A DNA stretch of 64,000 bases from Streptomyces sp. NBC_00704 (GTDB taxonomy: Bacteria; Actinomycetota; Actinomycetes; Streptomycetales; Streptomycetaceae), in contig NZ_CP109000.1 of assembly GCF_036226605.1 (NCBI RefSeq), positions 4,088,501-4,152,500 on the forward strand. The letters run 5' to 3'. Positions 43,008 through 51,320 of this stretch are shown one piece after another. Position numbers and translations under genes: made by a program. Position 1 is the first letter of the stretch, and every line of letters begins with the position of its first letter. The notes beneath the pieces are model-generated. The model was given only the letters and a program-made list of their open reading frames with translations. It ran no database searches and was not told the DNA's origin.

Positions 43008-43405
43008 GGCAGTGCGTCGCTCCTCCCCCTCGGTCCCCCCGGGATTCGCAGGTCCCGGGTCTCTTCGTTCCGGGTCTCTCCGGTCCCCCCGGGCCCCCGG
43101 TCGCGGAGGTGTCCTCTTCTGCCACTTCCCCCGTGCGGAGCGCCACGACCCTCCGCGGCGAGCCGACTGCACGACCCCCCGTGCGCTCGCCGTCGTTCCC
43201 TGCGGTTCCATGTGGTTCCGCGCCGTGCCGTGTCGTTCCGTGTCGTTTCCGTTCCCTGCGGCCGTGCCGCGTCGCAGCAGTCCCCCGACTGCTCCGGCTC
43301 CCTCCGGCCGCTTCGGTCTTACCTGGTCGCCACCGGTCCCCCGACCACTGGCCGACCACCCGTCCGCCCGACTGCCGAACCCCCTTCGGCGACCGGGCCG
43401 AGGGC

Positions 43406-43954
43406 TCAGTTCTGGTGGGACTGGTAGTGCGCCACCGCGTCGGACGTCCGGCCCGCGCCGTACACCCGGAGGAACTCTGCCAGTTCCGGGTGGGTCGGGG
43501 CGAGGGTGTCGGCCGCCTCGATGATGTCGCCCGCGGCGGCCACCGAGCGCAGCAGCGACTGGATCTCGCGGACCACCCGCTTGACCGTGGGCGCCCCCGA
43601 ACTGTTCGTCGTGTGTGTGGTGTTGCTGAGCACCGAACCCCCCTGGGACCGCTTGATCTCGTCCATGCGCTCGGTCGCCTCGGCAGCGCTGACGCTGCCG
43701 TCCGCGACCTGCGCCGCCAACTCCTGCAGCAGTTGCACCCGCTGCACCACGGCCGGGTTGCCGATCTTCGCCCGCTGACCGCTCATCAGCTGCGACAGCA
43801 TCGGCGCCGACAGTCCCAGCACCCCCGCGAGACGAGCCTGGTTGAGACCAAGATCGTCGATGAGCTTACGGAAGAGCGCCCCCAGCGGCTCCCCGTACCA
43901 GTTCCGCTGCAGTTCCCGCGCTCTCGCGGTCGCTTCCTGCTGTGCGGCGTCCAT
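43406..43954 (-). CDS. XRE-type helix-turn-helix regulator
   Basis: A 182-residue DNA-binding protein. The HTH (residues about 25-75) includes DLGLNQARLAGVLGLSAPMLSQLMSGQRAKIGNP, and a helical C-terminal half of about 100 residues follows (SVSAAEATERMDEIKRSQ and VKRVVREIQSLLRSVA). The ATG at 43954 is favoured by homology. A perfect 34-bp palindrome starts 23 bp upstream, so autoregulation is likely. It is transcribed towards the kinase gene and probably in the same direction as part of one unit. Confidence 0.8.
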   Translation of the reverse strand: MDAAQQEATARARELQRNWYGEPLGALFRKLIDDLGLNQARLAGVLGLSAPMLSQLMSGQRAKIGNPAVVQRVQLLQELAAQVADGSVSAAEATERMDEIKRSQGGSVLSNTTHTTNSSGAPTVKRVVREIQSLLRSVAAAGDIIEAADTLAPTHPELAEFLRVYGAGRTSDAVAHYQSHQN

Positions 43955-43976
43955 TGCGTCTCCCCATCGCTTCCCC

Positions 43977-44010
43977 AGAAACGCGGTTCGCTGTAGCGAA
44001 CCGCGTTTCT
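43977..44010. promoter_or_regulatory. 34-bp perfect palindrome upstream of the XRE regulator
   Basis: A 16-bp arm (AGAAACGCGGTTCGCT) and its exact complement separated by GT only. A 2-nt gap is too tight for a normal RNA hairpin loop, so a protein-binding operator is the better reading. It lies 23-56 bp before the regulator's ATG. Confidence 0.7.
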
Positions 44011-44135
44011 GCATCCTACGGAGAGTGGTCATCCGCGGGGACCCCCCATGTTTTTGCGAGATACCCCGGGTGACCCGGTACTCTGGTCTGCGGCGCCCGC
44101 CGGTACGAGATCCACACCGGCCGGACGTCCGTCGC

Positions 44136-44208
44136 GGGGCCTTAGCTCAGTTGGTAGAGCGCTGTCTTTGCATGGCAGATGTCAGGGGTTCGACTCCCCT
44201 AGGCTCCA
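44136..44208 (+). tRNA. tRNA-Ala (TGC)
   Basis: A 73-nt cloverleaf. The acceptor stem GGGGCCT pairs with AGGCTCC (one G-T), the D-arm is AGCTCAGTTGGTAGAGC, the anticodon TGC sits in CTTTGCATG, and the T-arm is GGTTCGACTCC. The discriminator is A and CCA is not encoded. Confidence 0.97.
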
Positions 44209-44214
44209 CACGAA

Positions 44215-44258
44215 GAAGACCCCTCCTACCTGCGCAGATGCAGGTAGGAGGGGTCTTC
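44215..44258. terminator. Bidirectional terminator between tRNA-Ala and the DUF5324 gene
   Basis: A perfect 19-bp stem (GAAGACCCCTCCTACCTGC arm) with loop GCAGAT, between a plus-strand tRNA and a minus-strand gene. Confidence 0.9.
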
Positions 44259-44326
44259 GGCGTGACAGGGGCGGGGTGCGGGGACCGCGTCGCCGTCCGT
44301 GCCGCGTGGTGCCCGGCGCCGGCCGG

Positions 44327-45061
44327 TCAGGTGCGGTCGTCGCGATGCGCGGCCTCCTCCTCGGCCTGCTTGGCCTGTACCTCGGGGTCCAGGACGGCGG
44401 GTTCGCCGCTGCCGTCCACGGCGGCGGCGGGTTCGCCGCTGCCGTCCACGGCGGTCAGACCGCCCGAGGCGGGAACCTCCGTGGCCGCGGGCGGCTCGAC
44501 GAGCCAGTCCGGGTTGGCCTGCTTGTCCCACCACTTCCAGGCCGCGAAGGCGCCGCCCGCGACCAGGCCGATCAGGGCCAGGGACTTGGCGACCCGGCCC
44601 GCCTTGGCGCGACGCCGGTGCTTGCGCACCAGCTTCTCGATCTCCTTCGGCGTCACCTGACCGCGCAGTGCGGCCAGCGCGGCGGCGCCCCGGGCGGCGG
44701 CCTCCTCCTTCACGGGGCCGGCCGCGGCGACCGCCTGTTCGATCCGCGGTCGGGAGTACTCGGCGGCCTGCCGCGCGGCCAGGCGGGTCCGTGCGGCCGC
44801 CTCCTGCGCGGCCAGATCGACCTTCGGCGGGACATGGGTCTTCGCTTGCTCCAGGCGCGGGGCGACGTGGGCGTCATACTGCACGCGGGCCTGTTCGGCG
44901 GCCTGCGACACCTTGGGCGCGAGCCGTACGCGGGCCTCATGCGCGTAAAGCGCGGCCCGCTCCTTGGCCGTGTCGGCGTAGGGCGCCACCACTTCCGCGG
45001 CGTGCAGCACGCTGTCCTTCGCCGAGCCGGTCGCGGCGCGCACGCTGTCGATGCGGGTCAC
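44327..45061 (-). CDS. DUF5324 family protein
   Basis: A 244-residue actinobacterial protein. Residues 1 to about 130 are long amphipathic helices rich in Ala, Glu and Arg (KDSVLHAAEVVAPYADTAKE), resembling apolipoprotein-like or coiled stretches. A basic patch (KLVRKHRRRAKAGR) precedes one transmembrane helix (SLALIGLVAGGAFAAWKWW). The tail contains two tandem ten-residue repeats (VDGSGEPA) encoded by a 30-bp duplication. The function is unknown. Confidence 0.8.
   Translation of the reverse strand: MTRIDSVRAATGSAKDSVLHAAEVVAPYADTAKERAALYAHEARVRLAPKVSQAAEQARVQYDAHVAPRLEQAKTHVPPKVDLAAQEAAARTRLAARQAAEYSRPRIEQAVAAAGPVKEEAAARGAAALAALRGQVTPKEIEKLVRKHRRRAKAGRVAKSLALIGLVAGGAFAAWKWWDKQANPDWLVEPPAATEVPASGGLTAVDGSGEPAAAVDGSGEPAVLDPEVQAKQAEEEAAHRDDRT
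44396..44455. repeat. 30-bp tandem duplication in the DUF5324 gene
   Basis: Units 44396-44425 and 44426-44455 are identical except for the last base. They encode repeated AVDGSGEPA in the disordered tail and look like a recent in-frame slippage. Confidence 0.85.
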
Positions 45062-45445
45062 GTGTTCCTCCTCCTCGGTGGCGTACGGTATTTCGACTTT
45101 CCACCCTTTTACGGATCATGCCTGCCGACGGCCTTCTCGGCATGTGCGGACGGGCATCCGGGTGCCGGTCACGAGTCATCGTGGGCACATCGTGGCCGGA
45201 TCGTGGGTGAATGACATCCAATAGTGGATCTATTCGGGTCATATTCCGGGGAATGCCGACAGAGCATCGGTCAAACGACAAAGCCGACGATGCCACGGAT
45301 CGGCCCCGACCGCTCCCGTCCCGGACGACCCGGACGCAATTCCGTGCCCGATCCGTCGGTTCCGGTCCCGGAACGAGCCGTCAGGCACCGCCCGTCCCCG
45401 GCCGTGCGAGGATCGGGTCGTCACAGGAACAACGGAAGGCAGATC
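45062..45445. other. Divergent intergenic region
   Basis: 384 bp between divergent genes. It includes a less GC-rich part (about 45090-45260, with TATTTCGACTTTCC and ATCCAATAGTGGATC) that probably holds both promoters. The frame extending the cyclophilin gene upstream reads as low-quality sequence and is not taken as coding. Confidence 0.4.
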
Positions 45446-45979
45446 GTGGCCGAGCAGCTGTACGCCACCCTGAAGACCAACCACGGCGACATCGAGATCC
45501 GGCTCTTCCCGGACCACACCCCGAAGACGGTCAGGAACTTCGTCGAACTCGCCACCGGCGAGCGGGCCTGGGTCAACCCCGAGACGGGCGCGAAGTCCAC
45601 GGACAAGCTGTACGACGGCACCGTCTTCCACCGGGTGATCAGCGGATTCATGATCCAGGGCGGTGACCCGCTCGGCAACGGCACCGGAGGCCCCGGCTAC
45701 CAGTTCGAGGACGAGTTCCACCCCGACCTGCGCTTCGACCGCCCGTACCTGCTGGCCATGGCCAACGCCGGACCGGGCACCAACGGCTCGCAGTTCTTCA
45801 TCACGGTCTCGCCGACGGCCTGGCTGACCCGCAAGCACACCATCTTCGGCGAGGTCAGCGGCGTGGCGAGCCAGAAGGTCGTGGACGCCATCGCCACCGC
45901 CCCGACCAACCCCCGCACCGACCGTCCGCTGAAGGACGTCGTCATCGAGTCGGTCGTCGTCGAGACCCGCCAGGTCTGA
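45446..45979 (+). CDS. Peptidyl-prolyl cis-trans isomerase (cyclophilin type)
   Basis: A 177-residue cytoplasmic cyclophilin that speeds prolyl isomerisation during folding. Family motifs FHRVISGFMIQGGDP, GPGTNGSQFFITV and the catalytic Arg in FHRV are present, and a KHTIFGEV block follows. The GTG at 45446 has GGAAGGC upstream and matches the usual AEQLYATLKTNHGDI start. A hairpin terminator follows. Confidence 0.94.
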   Translation: MAEQLYATLKTNHGDIEIRLFPDHTPKTVRNFVELATGERAWVNPETGAKSTDKLYDGTVFHRVISGFMIQGGDPLGNGTGGPGYQFEDEFHPDLRFDRPYLLAMANAGPGTNGSQFFITVSPTAWLTRKHTIFGEVSGVASQKVVDAIATAPTNPRTDRPLKDVVIESVVVETRQV

Positions 45980-46060
45980 GCGAGCCCGAGCTCTCGTCCG
46001 CGGCCTCCAGCCCTCCGATCCGGGACGGAAGCCGCCGGAGCGGCGGCCCGGGAACCATGC

Positions 46061-46098
46061 GCCCTGCTCATCCGTATGGATGGGCAGGGCGGCTTCTT
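46061..46098 (+). terminator. Terminator after the cyclophilin gene
   Basis: GCCCTGCTCATCC pairs with GGATGGGCAGGGC (one G-T pair) across a GTAT loop, followed by GGCTTCTTTC. Confidence 0.75.
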
Positions 46099-46203
46099 TC
46101 CCGTCCGACCCCATCGGATCCGGCCCCTGTGAGCCGACGTCCTTCGATCCCGTCCCATCCATCGCGACCATCGCCGCCTCGCACGACTCATCTGGGGGAG
46201 CCC

Positions 46204-47103
46204 ATGGACCAGGCGCCAGGCAGCCGGCAGGACGACGCGCACAACGGCCTGCCCGTCTGCTACCGGCACCCCGACCGCGAGACCGGCATCCGCTGCACCC
46301 GCTGCGAGCGCCCGATCTGCCCCGAGTGCATGGTCAGCGCCTCCGTCGGCTTCCAGTGCCCGGCCTGCGTCCGCGACGGCTCCGGCACGGGACACGCACC
46401 GGACGCCTCACAGCCCCGCACCCTCGCGGGCGGCACGATCGCCGCCGACCCCCATCTGGTCACCAAGATCCTCGTCGGCCTCAACCTCGCGCTGTTCGTG
46501 GTCCAGCAGGCCGTCGGCGACAGCTTCACGGAACGGTTCGAGCTGATCGGCCGCGCGGTGATGCCGGACCTCGGCTTCGGCGTGCTCCAGGGCGTGGCCG
46601 AAGGCCAGTGGTACCGGCTGCTGACCTCGATGTTCCTGCACCTCACCTACATCCACATCCTGTTCAACATGCTCAGTCTGTGGTGGATCGGCGGCCCCCT
46701 CGAACAGGCCCTCGGCCGCGCCCGGTACCTGGCGCTCTATCTGGTGTCCGGACTCGCCGGCAGCGCGCTGACCTACCTGATCACCGAGCCCAACGCGGCG
46801 TCCCTCGGCGCATCCGGAGCGATCTACGGCCTCTTCGGGGCGTTCGTCGTGCTGGTGCGCCGCCAGCGCTACGACATGCGGCCGGTCCTCGCCCTGCTGG
46901 CGATCAACCTGCTCTTCACGTTCCGCTGGGCCGGCATCGCCTGGCAGGCGCACATCGGCGGCCTGGCCGCCGGACTCGTCATCGGCGCCGTCATGATCTA
47001 CGCCCCGCGCGAGCGCCGCGCCCTGATCCAGTACGGGACGTGCGCGCTCGTCCTGGTGGCCGTCCTGGTCATCACGCTCCTGAGAACGGCCCAGCTCACC
47101 TGA
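46204..47103 (+). CDS. Rhomboid-family intramembrane serine protease
   Basis: A 299-residue protein. The N-terminal cytoplasmic part has a zinc-ribbon/B-box-like set of Cys and His (CYRHPDRE, CTRCERPICPEC, CPAC). The membrane domain follows with the rhomboid signatures: LTYIHILFNMLSLWW, catalytic Ser in GASGAIYGLFG and catalytic His in AHIGGLAAG. It should cleave membrane-spanning substrates, which are unknown. The ATG at 46204 has GGGGGAG upstream. It is convergent with crgA across a DnaA-box cluster. Confidence 0.93.
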   Translation: MDQAPGSRQDDAHNGLPVCYRHPDRETGIRCTRCERPICPECMVSASVGFQCPACVRDGSGTGHAPDASQPRTLAGGTIAADPHLVTKILVGLNLALFVVQQAVGDSFTERFELIGRAVMPDLGFGVLQGVAEGQWYRLLTSMFLHLTYIHILFNMLSLWWIGGPLEQALGRARYLALYLVSGLAGSALTYLITEPNAASLGASGAIYGLFGAFVVLVRRQRYDMRPVLALLAINLLFTFRWAGIAWQAHIGGLAAGLVIGAVMIYAPRERRALIQYGTCALVLVAVLVITLLRTAQLT

Positions 47104-47111
47104 GCGCCTGG

Positions 47112-47326
47112 TTGTCCACAGTCTGTGGCGAATCTTGTGCACAACGTGCGGGAACGACCGCGCCCCCTGGCGCTGACCGCTATTCGTGCAGGTCAGGCAG
47201 GGGGCGAACGGGCATTCGAGTGAGAGCGACGACCGGTACTTCCGTCACACCGGCGTCAACCTCCGGTGAGTTATCCACAGATCGTCTTTCTTTTCCCCAG
47301 ATCACTGTGGATAACTCAGTGGATAA
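47112..47326. promoter_or_regulatory. DnaA-box cluster between rhomboid and crgA
   Basis: TTGTCCACA at 47112-47120 is a perfect Streptomyces DnaA box. TTATCCACA (47271-47279), TGTGGATAA (47306-47314) and AGTGGATAA (47318-47326) are E. coli-type perfect or near-perfect boxes, and TTGTGCACA lies at 47143. The boxes at 47271 and 47306 are part of an exact 13-bp inverted repeat (47268-47280 with 47305-47317) around a T/C-rich 24-bp centre. The inverted repeat could also act as a terminator for the convergent genes. Confidence 0.7.
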
Positions 47327-47347
47327 CCCTGGGCAGAGCTGGTCGCG

Positions 47348-47602
47348 CTACTTCCACTGGGTGGAGACGCCGAAGCCGGCGGCGATGAACCCGAAGCCCA
47401 CGACGATGTTCCAGTTGTCCAACTGGTCGATGGGCAGCGAACCGTCGGTGACGTAGAAGACCACGATCCAGGCCAGTCCGATGAGGAACATGGCCAGCAT
47501 CACGGGCGCGACCCAGGCGCGGCTGTTCAGCTTGATCGCGGTCGTCTGCTTCGCCGGCGGCGGCGTGTAGTCGGCCTTCTTGCGGATACGTGACTTCGGC
47601 AC
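47348..47602 (-). CDS. crgA: Cell division protein CrgA
   Basis: An 84-residue membrane protein that in Streptomyces restrains FtsZ-ring formation in aerial hyphae and in mycobacteria scaffolds division proteins. It begins MPKSRIRKKADYTPPP and has two transmembrane helices (VAPVMLAMFLIGLAWIVVFYV and NIVVGFGFIAAGFGVS), ending TQWK. Length and layout are those of CrgA. It starts at an ATG at 47602. Confidence 0.95.
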   Translation of the reverse strand: MPKSRIRKKADYTPPPAKQTTAIKLNSRAWVAPVMLAMFLIGLAWIVVFYVTDGSLPIDQLDNWNIVVGFGFIAAGFGVSTQWK

Positions 47603-47742
47603 GAGGGTCTCTCCTGTCGATGCGCTGCGTGGCCGCGCAGGTGCTGGGTCGGGCTCGGGGGCTGCGTACTAGGGGACTGAAGGGCTCCCCCGGGCGTCCG
47701 TTAGCGTAGTGCTTCTACGGCGCTGAAGGAGATAAGGGTACG

Positions 47743-48579
47743 TTGAGCAATTCTGCCGACTCCCCCCGGACGGGATCAACGGGTTCCACCCCGGATCCCG
47801 CCCCCGTTTCCCCTTCCGCCCCCTCCCCCGCTCCCTCGGAGGGCCGCCGGGGCCGCTTCCGGCCCGTGCGCGTGCTCACCGCGGGCGTCTTCGCCCTCGC
47901 CGGACTGCTCTTCTTCACCAGCTTCACCACCGCCAAGGGCACGAACATCCGCACCGACGCCTCACTGCTGAAGCTGTCCGACCTCATCCAGGAGCGCAGC
48001 CACAGGAACGGCGAGCTGGACGAGGCGAACGGCCGCCTGCGCGAGGACGTCGAGTCCCTCGCCGAGGCCGACGACGGCAGCACGAAGGCGCAGGACGACA
48101 AGCTCGCCGGGCTGGAGAAGAGCGCGGGCACCCAGAAGGTCAGGGGCAGGGCGATCACCGTCACGCTCAACGACGCACCGCCGAACGCCACCGCCAAGCT
48201 CCCCGGCTACCCGGAGCCGCAGCCCGACTACCTGGTGATCCACCAGCAGGACCTGCAAGCGGTGGTGAACGCGCTCTGGCAGGGCGGGGCCCAGGGCATC
48301 AAGGTCATGGACCAGCGGCTGATCTCCACCAGCGCGGTGCGCTGCGTCGGCAACACCCTGATCCTCCAGGGCCGGGTCTACTCGCCGCCGTACAAGATCC
48401 AGGCGGTCGGGGATCCGCAGAGGATGCAGCGGGCGCTCGCGGAAGCGCCGTCGATCCAGAACTACATGGTGTACGTGAACGTGTACGGCCTCGGCTGGAA
48501 AGTCACCGAGGACGGGACGGTGACTCTGCCGGGCTACTCGGGCACAGTGGATCTGCACTACGCGAAGCCTGTGGAGTAG
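47743..48579 (+). CDS. DUF881 family protein
   Basis: A 278-residue protein. A Pro/Ser-rich cytoplasmic N-terminus precedes one transmembrane helix (RVLTAGVFALAGLLFFTSF, about 45-65), a coiled stretch (LSDLIQERSHRNGELDEANGRL) and the DUF881 domain with GRAITVTLNDAP, DYLVIHQQDLQAVVNALW and GAQGIKVMDQRL. The fold is related to FimT/MreC-like periplasmic scaffolds in layout only; the function is unknown. It starts at a TTG (47743) after GAAGGAGAT. It leads the sortase cluster. Confidence 0.88.
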   Translation: MSNSADSPRTGSTGSTPDPAPVSPSAPSPAPSEGRRGRFRPVRVLTAGVFALAGLLFFTSFTTAKGTNIRTDASLLKLSDLIQERSHRNGELDEANGRLREDVESLAEADDGSTKAQDDKLAGLEKSAGTQKVRGRAITVTLNDAPPNATAKLPGYPEPQPDYLVIHQQDLQAVVNALWQGGAQGIKVMDQRLISTSAVRCVGNTLILQGRVYSPPYKIQAVGDPQRMQRALAEAPSIQNYMVYVNVYGLGWKVTEDGTVTLPGYSGTVDLHYAKPVE

Positions 48580-48606
48580 TCGAGCGTCGGCCGCCGGGGG
48601 GCGCCT

Positions 48607-49320
48607 GTGTCGGTGCGGGTCGTCGTCAGGACGGTGAGCGAGCTGTGCATCACCGCCGGAGCCGTCATCGTCCTGTTCGTCGTCTATGTGCTGTTCTGGA
48701 CCGGGGTGCGGGCCGACCGGGCGATGGACGACCAGATCGACGCCCTGCACGACCAGTGGGCCCGGCAGGGGCGGGGGGCCGCCCCGAGCCCGGGCCCGAG
48801 CGCGGGTGCCGGCGGCGGTGCGGGGTCGGCCGTCCGGGTGACGCCGTACGGTGACGGCCGGCCCTTCGCGGTGATGTACATCCCGCGGCTCGGTTTCACG
48901 TGGAACAAACCGGTGCTGGAGGGGACGGCGACCGGCACCCTGAAGAAGGGGCTGGGCCACTATCGGGGGACCGCCCGGCTGGGTGGGACCGGGAACTTCT
49001 CCGTCGCGGGCCACCGCCGGACCTACGGCGATCCTTTCAAGGACTTCCCCGAGCTCAGACGGGGTGACGCGGTGGTGCTGACGGACGGGACCACCTGGTT
49101 CACGTATCGGATCGACAAAGGCCCCTACAAAACCGTGCCCTCGGACGTCGAGGTGATCGACGCTGTGCCACGTAAGTCGGGGTATACGCGTCCGGGCCGG
49201 TACCTGACGTTGACGACGTGCGATCCGGAATGGGGGCACAGTCACCGGCTGATCGTCTGGGCGCACCTGGACTCCACACAGCCTGTGGAGGCAGGCGAAC
49301 CGAGGGCACTGCGCCGTTAG
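48607..49320 (+). CDS. Class E sortase (first of three)
   Basis: A 237-residue membrane transpeptidase. An N-terminal anchor (LCITAGAVIVLFVVYVLFWTGV) precedes the sortase domain, which carries the catalytic His in VAGHRRTYGDPF, the Cys in TLTTCDPEW and the Arg in HSHRLIVW. Class E enzymes of high-GC Gram-positives attach LAxTG proteins such as long chaplins to peptidoglycan; which proteins this copy handles is unknown. It starts at a GTG 27 bp after DUF881. A near-match to parS lies inside. Confidence 0.9.
   Translation: MSVRVVVRTVSELCITAGAVIVLFVVYVLFWTGVRADRAMDDQIDALHDQWARQGRGAAPSPGPSAGAGGGAGSAVRVTPYGDGRPFAVMYIPRLGFTWNKPVLEGTATGTLKKGLGHYRGTARLGGTGNFSVAGHRRTYGDPFKDFPELRRGDAVVLTDGTTWFTYRIDKGPYKTVPSDVEVIDAVPRKSGYTRPGRYLTLTTCDPEWGHSHRLIVWAHLDSTQPVEAGEPRALRR
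48893..48906. promoter_or_regulatory. parS-like site with one mismatch, inside a sortase gene
   Basis: GTTTCACGTGGAAC differs from parS at position 11 only (A to G), which breaks the symmetry. It could be a low-affinity ParB site or chance. Confidence 0.5.
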
Positions 49321-49372
49321 TCTGGTGGCGTACGGCGTGAGTCAGGTGCCGTGGTGCGACGGAAGGGACGGC

Positions 49373-49534
49373 ATGTACGGCTGGATCTGGCGGCATCTGC
49401 CGGGAAACGCGTGGGTGAAGGCGCTGATCTCGATCATGCTGGTCGTGGCCGTGGTGTACGCGCTTTTCCAGTACGTCTTCCCGTGGGCCGAACCGCTGCT
49501 TCCCTTCAACGATGTGACGGTGGACAACCAGTGA
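49373..49534 (+). CDS. Small single-pass membrane protein
   Basis: A 53-residue protein, MYGWIWRHLPGNAW followed by one transmembrane helix (LISIMLVVAVVYALFQYVF) and an acidic end (NDVTVDNQ). The ATG at 49373 has GAAGGGA 5 nt upstream; a GTG at 49325 would add 16 residues. The stop overlaps the start of the amidotransferase gene. It is conserved at this spot in streptomycetes as far as I know, and its function is unknown. Confidence 0.75.
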   Translation: MYGWIWRHLPGNAWVKALISIMLVVAVVYALFQYVFPWAEPLLPFNDVTVDNQ

Positions 49535-50169
49535 GCGCGCGCATTCTCGTCGTCGACAACTACGACAGCTTCGTCTTCAACCTGGTCCAGTACCTGTACC
49601 AGCTGGGCGCCGAGTGCGAGGTCCTGCGCAACGACGAGGTCTCCACGGCCCATGCCCAGGACGGGTTCGACGGTGTGCTGCTCTCGCCCGGTCCGGGCAC
49701 GCCCGAGGAGGCCGGGGTGTGCGTGGAGATGGTGCGGCACTGTGCGGCCACCGGGGTGCCCGTCTTCGGCGTCTGTCTGGGCATGCAGTCGATGCAGGTG
49801 GCCTACGGCGGGGTGGTGGACCGGGCGCCGGAGCTGCTGCACGGCAAGACGTCGCCGGTGGAGCACGGGGGCAGGGGCGTCTTCGCGGGGCTGCCCAGCC
49901 CGTTCACCGCGACCCGGTACCACTCGCTGGCCGCGGAGCCGGGGACGGTGCCGGCCGAGCTGGAGGTGACGGCCCGTACGCAGGACGGGATCATCATGGG
50001 GCTGCGCCACCGTGAACTGCCCGTCGAGGGCGTGCAGTTCCATCCCGAGTCGGTGCTGACCGAGCACGGGCACCGGATGCTGGCCAACTGGCTGGCGGAG
50101 TGCGGCGACCAGAGCGCGGTGGCGAGGTCGGCGGGGCTCGCCCCGGTGGTGGGCAGGGCCACGGCGTGA
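49531..50169 (+). CDS. pabA: Aminodeoxychorismate/anthranilate synthase component II (glutamine amidotransferase)
   Basis: A 212-residue class I glutamine amidotransferase that supplies ammonia to chorismate-using enzymes for folate (PabA) or tryptophan (TrpG). The catalytic Cys is in FGVCLGMQSMQ, and the His-Glu pair is in VEGVQFHPESV. PabA and TrpG cannot be told apart from the sequence alone, and the symbol is a best guess. It is translationally coupled on both sides: its GTG overlaps the small membrane gene's stop, and its TGA overlaps the next sortase's GTG. Confidence 0.9.
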   Translation: MSARILVVDNYDSFVFNLVQYLYQLGAECEVLRNDEVSTAHAQDGFDGVLLSPGPGTPEEAGVCVEMVRHCAATGVPVFGVCLGMQSMQVAYGGVVDRAPELLHGKTSPVEHGGRGVFAGLPSPFTATRYHSLAAEPGTVPAELEVTARTQDGIIMGLRHRELPVEGVQFHPESVLTEHGHRMLANWLAECGDQSAVARSAGLAPVVGRATA

Positions 50170-51245
50170 CCGCGCTGCGTCCCGAGCGTGAGGACTCGTA
50201 CGGCGCCGCGTCGTACGAGTCCTTCGGCGGTGACCGCCGTGCGGGGACGGGGCAGTCGTATCTGCCGCCGGCCGACGACGAGACGGTGGCGTTGCGGCTG
50301 CCGCCGGCGTCGGCGTTCGGCGGCGGCTCCCTACCGGCCTCTGGCGGCTCGGCGGCCTCCGCGGCCCCTGGATCTCCGGCGGGTGGGCGTGCGGCCCGCA
50401 GGAAGGCGGCCAAGGGGCGTCATGGCCGTCACGGGGGTCATGGCGGCCCCGAGGGGCACGGTGGGCGTGACGCGGGCGCCGGGGCGCGGGACGGGCTGGA
50501 CGCGTCGTCCTCGTCCCGTGGCGAGCGGCCGCTGTCCCGTGTGGAGGCGCGGCGCCGGCAGCGGGCCCGCAGGCCGAGTGCGGCGGTGGTCGCCAGCCGG
50601 GCGGTGGGCGAGGTGTTCATCACCACGGGTGTGCTGATGCTGCTGTTCGTCACCTACCAGTTGTGGTGGACGAACGTGCGGGCCCATGCGCAGGCGGACC
50701 GGGAGGCCAGCAGCCTCCAGGACGACTGGGCGAGCGGGAAGGGCGCCCCCGGGGTGTTCTCGCCGGGGCAGGGTTTCGCGATCCTGCACATTCCCAAGCT
50801 GGACGTGGTGGTGCCGATCGCCGAGGGCGTGAGCAACAAGAAGGTGCTCGACAAGGGGATGGTGGGGCACTACGGCGAGGGTGCGCTGACGACGGCGATG
50901 CCGGACGCGAAGACCGGCAACTTCGGGCTCGCGGGTCACCGCAACACGCACGGCGAGCCGTTCCGGTACATCAACCGGTTGCAGGCGGGTGACGACATCG
51001 TCGTCGAGACGCAGGACGAGTACTTCGTCTACAAGATGGCGTCCTCGTTGCCGGTGACCTCGCCGGGCAACACGAGCGTGCTGGATCCGGTCCCGCCGGG
51101 CTCGGGGTTCACCGGGCCGGGCCGGTACATCACGCTCACGACGTGCACGCCGGAGTTCACCAGCAAGTACCGGCTGATCGTCTGGGGCAAGATGGTCGAG
51201 GAACGGCCGCGGAGCAAGGGCAAGCCGGACGCGCTCGTCGAGTAG
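50166..51245 (+). CDS. Class E sortase (second)
   Basis: A 359-residue sortase with an unusually long disordered cytoplasmic N-terminus of about 150 residues (Gly/Ala/His-rich, with repeated YGAASYESFGG-like and HGRHGGHGG stretches). A transmembrane anchor (VFITTGVLMLLFVTYQLWW) and the catalytic domain follow: His in LAGHRNTHGEPF, Cys in TLTTCTPEF, Arg in KYRLIVWG. It corresponds to one of the SrtE1/SrtE2 pair of S. coelicolor. It starts at a GTG coupled to the pabA stop. Confidence 0.9.
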   Translation: MTALRPEREDSYGAASYESFGGDRRAGTGQSYLPPADDETVALRLPPASAFGGGSLPASGGSAASAAPGSPAGGRAARRKAAKGRHGRHGGHGGPEGHGGRDAGAGARDGLDASSSSRGERPLSRVEARRRQRARRPSAAVVASRAVGEVFITTGVLMLLFVTYQLWWTNVRAHAQADREASSLQDDWASGKGAPGVFSPGQGFAILHIPKLDVVVPIAEGVSNKKVLDKGMVGHYGEGALTTAMPDAKTGNFGLAGHRNTHGEPFRYINRLQAGDDIVVETQDEYFVYKMASSLPVTSPGNTSVLDPVPPGSGFTGPGRYITLTTCTPEFTSKYRLIVWGKMVEERPRSKGKPDALVE

Positions 51246-51320
51246 GCGCGCGGTCCGGGTGGCATGCGGTCCGGGTGGCAGGCCCGGGCGGGCATGCAGT
51301 CGAGTAGGGGCGGATTGAAC

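Noticed and set aside
40434..43427. 997-codon plus-strand frame across the surface protein and the kinase gene
   Set aside because: Arg-rich out-of-frame reading over two supported genes on opposite strands.
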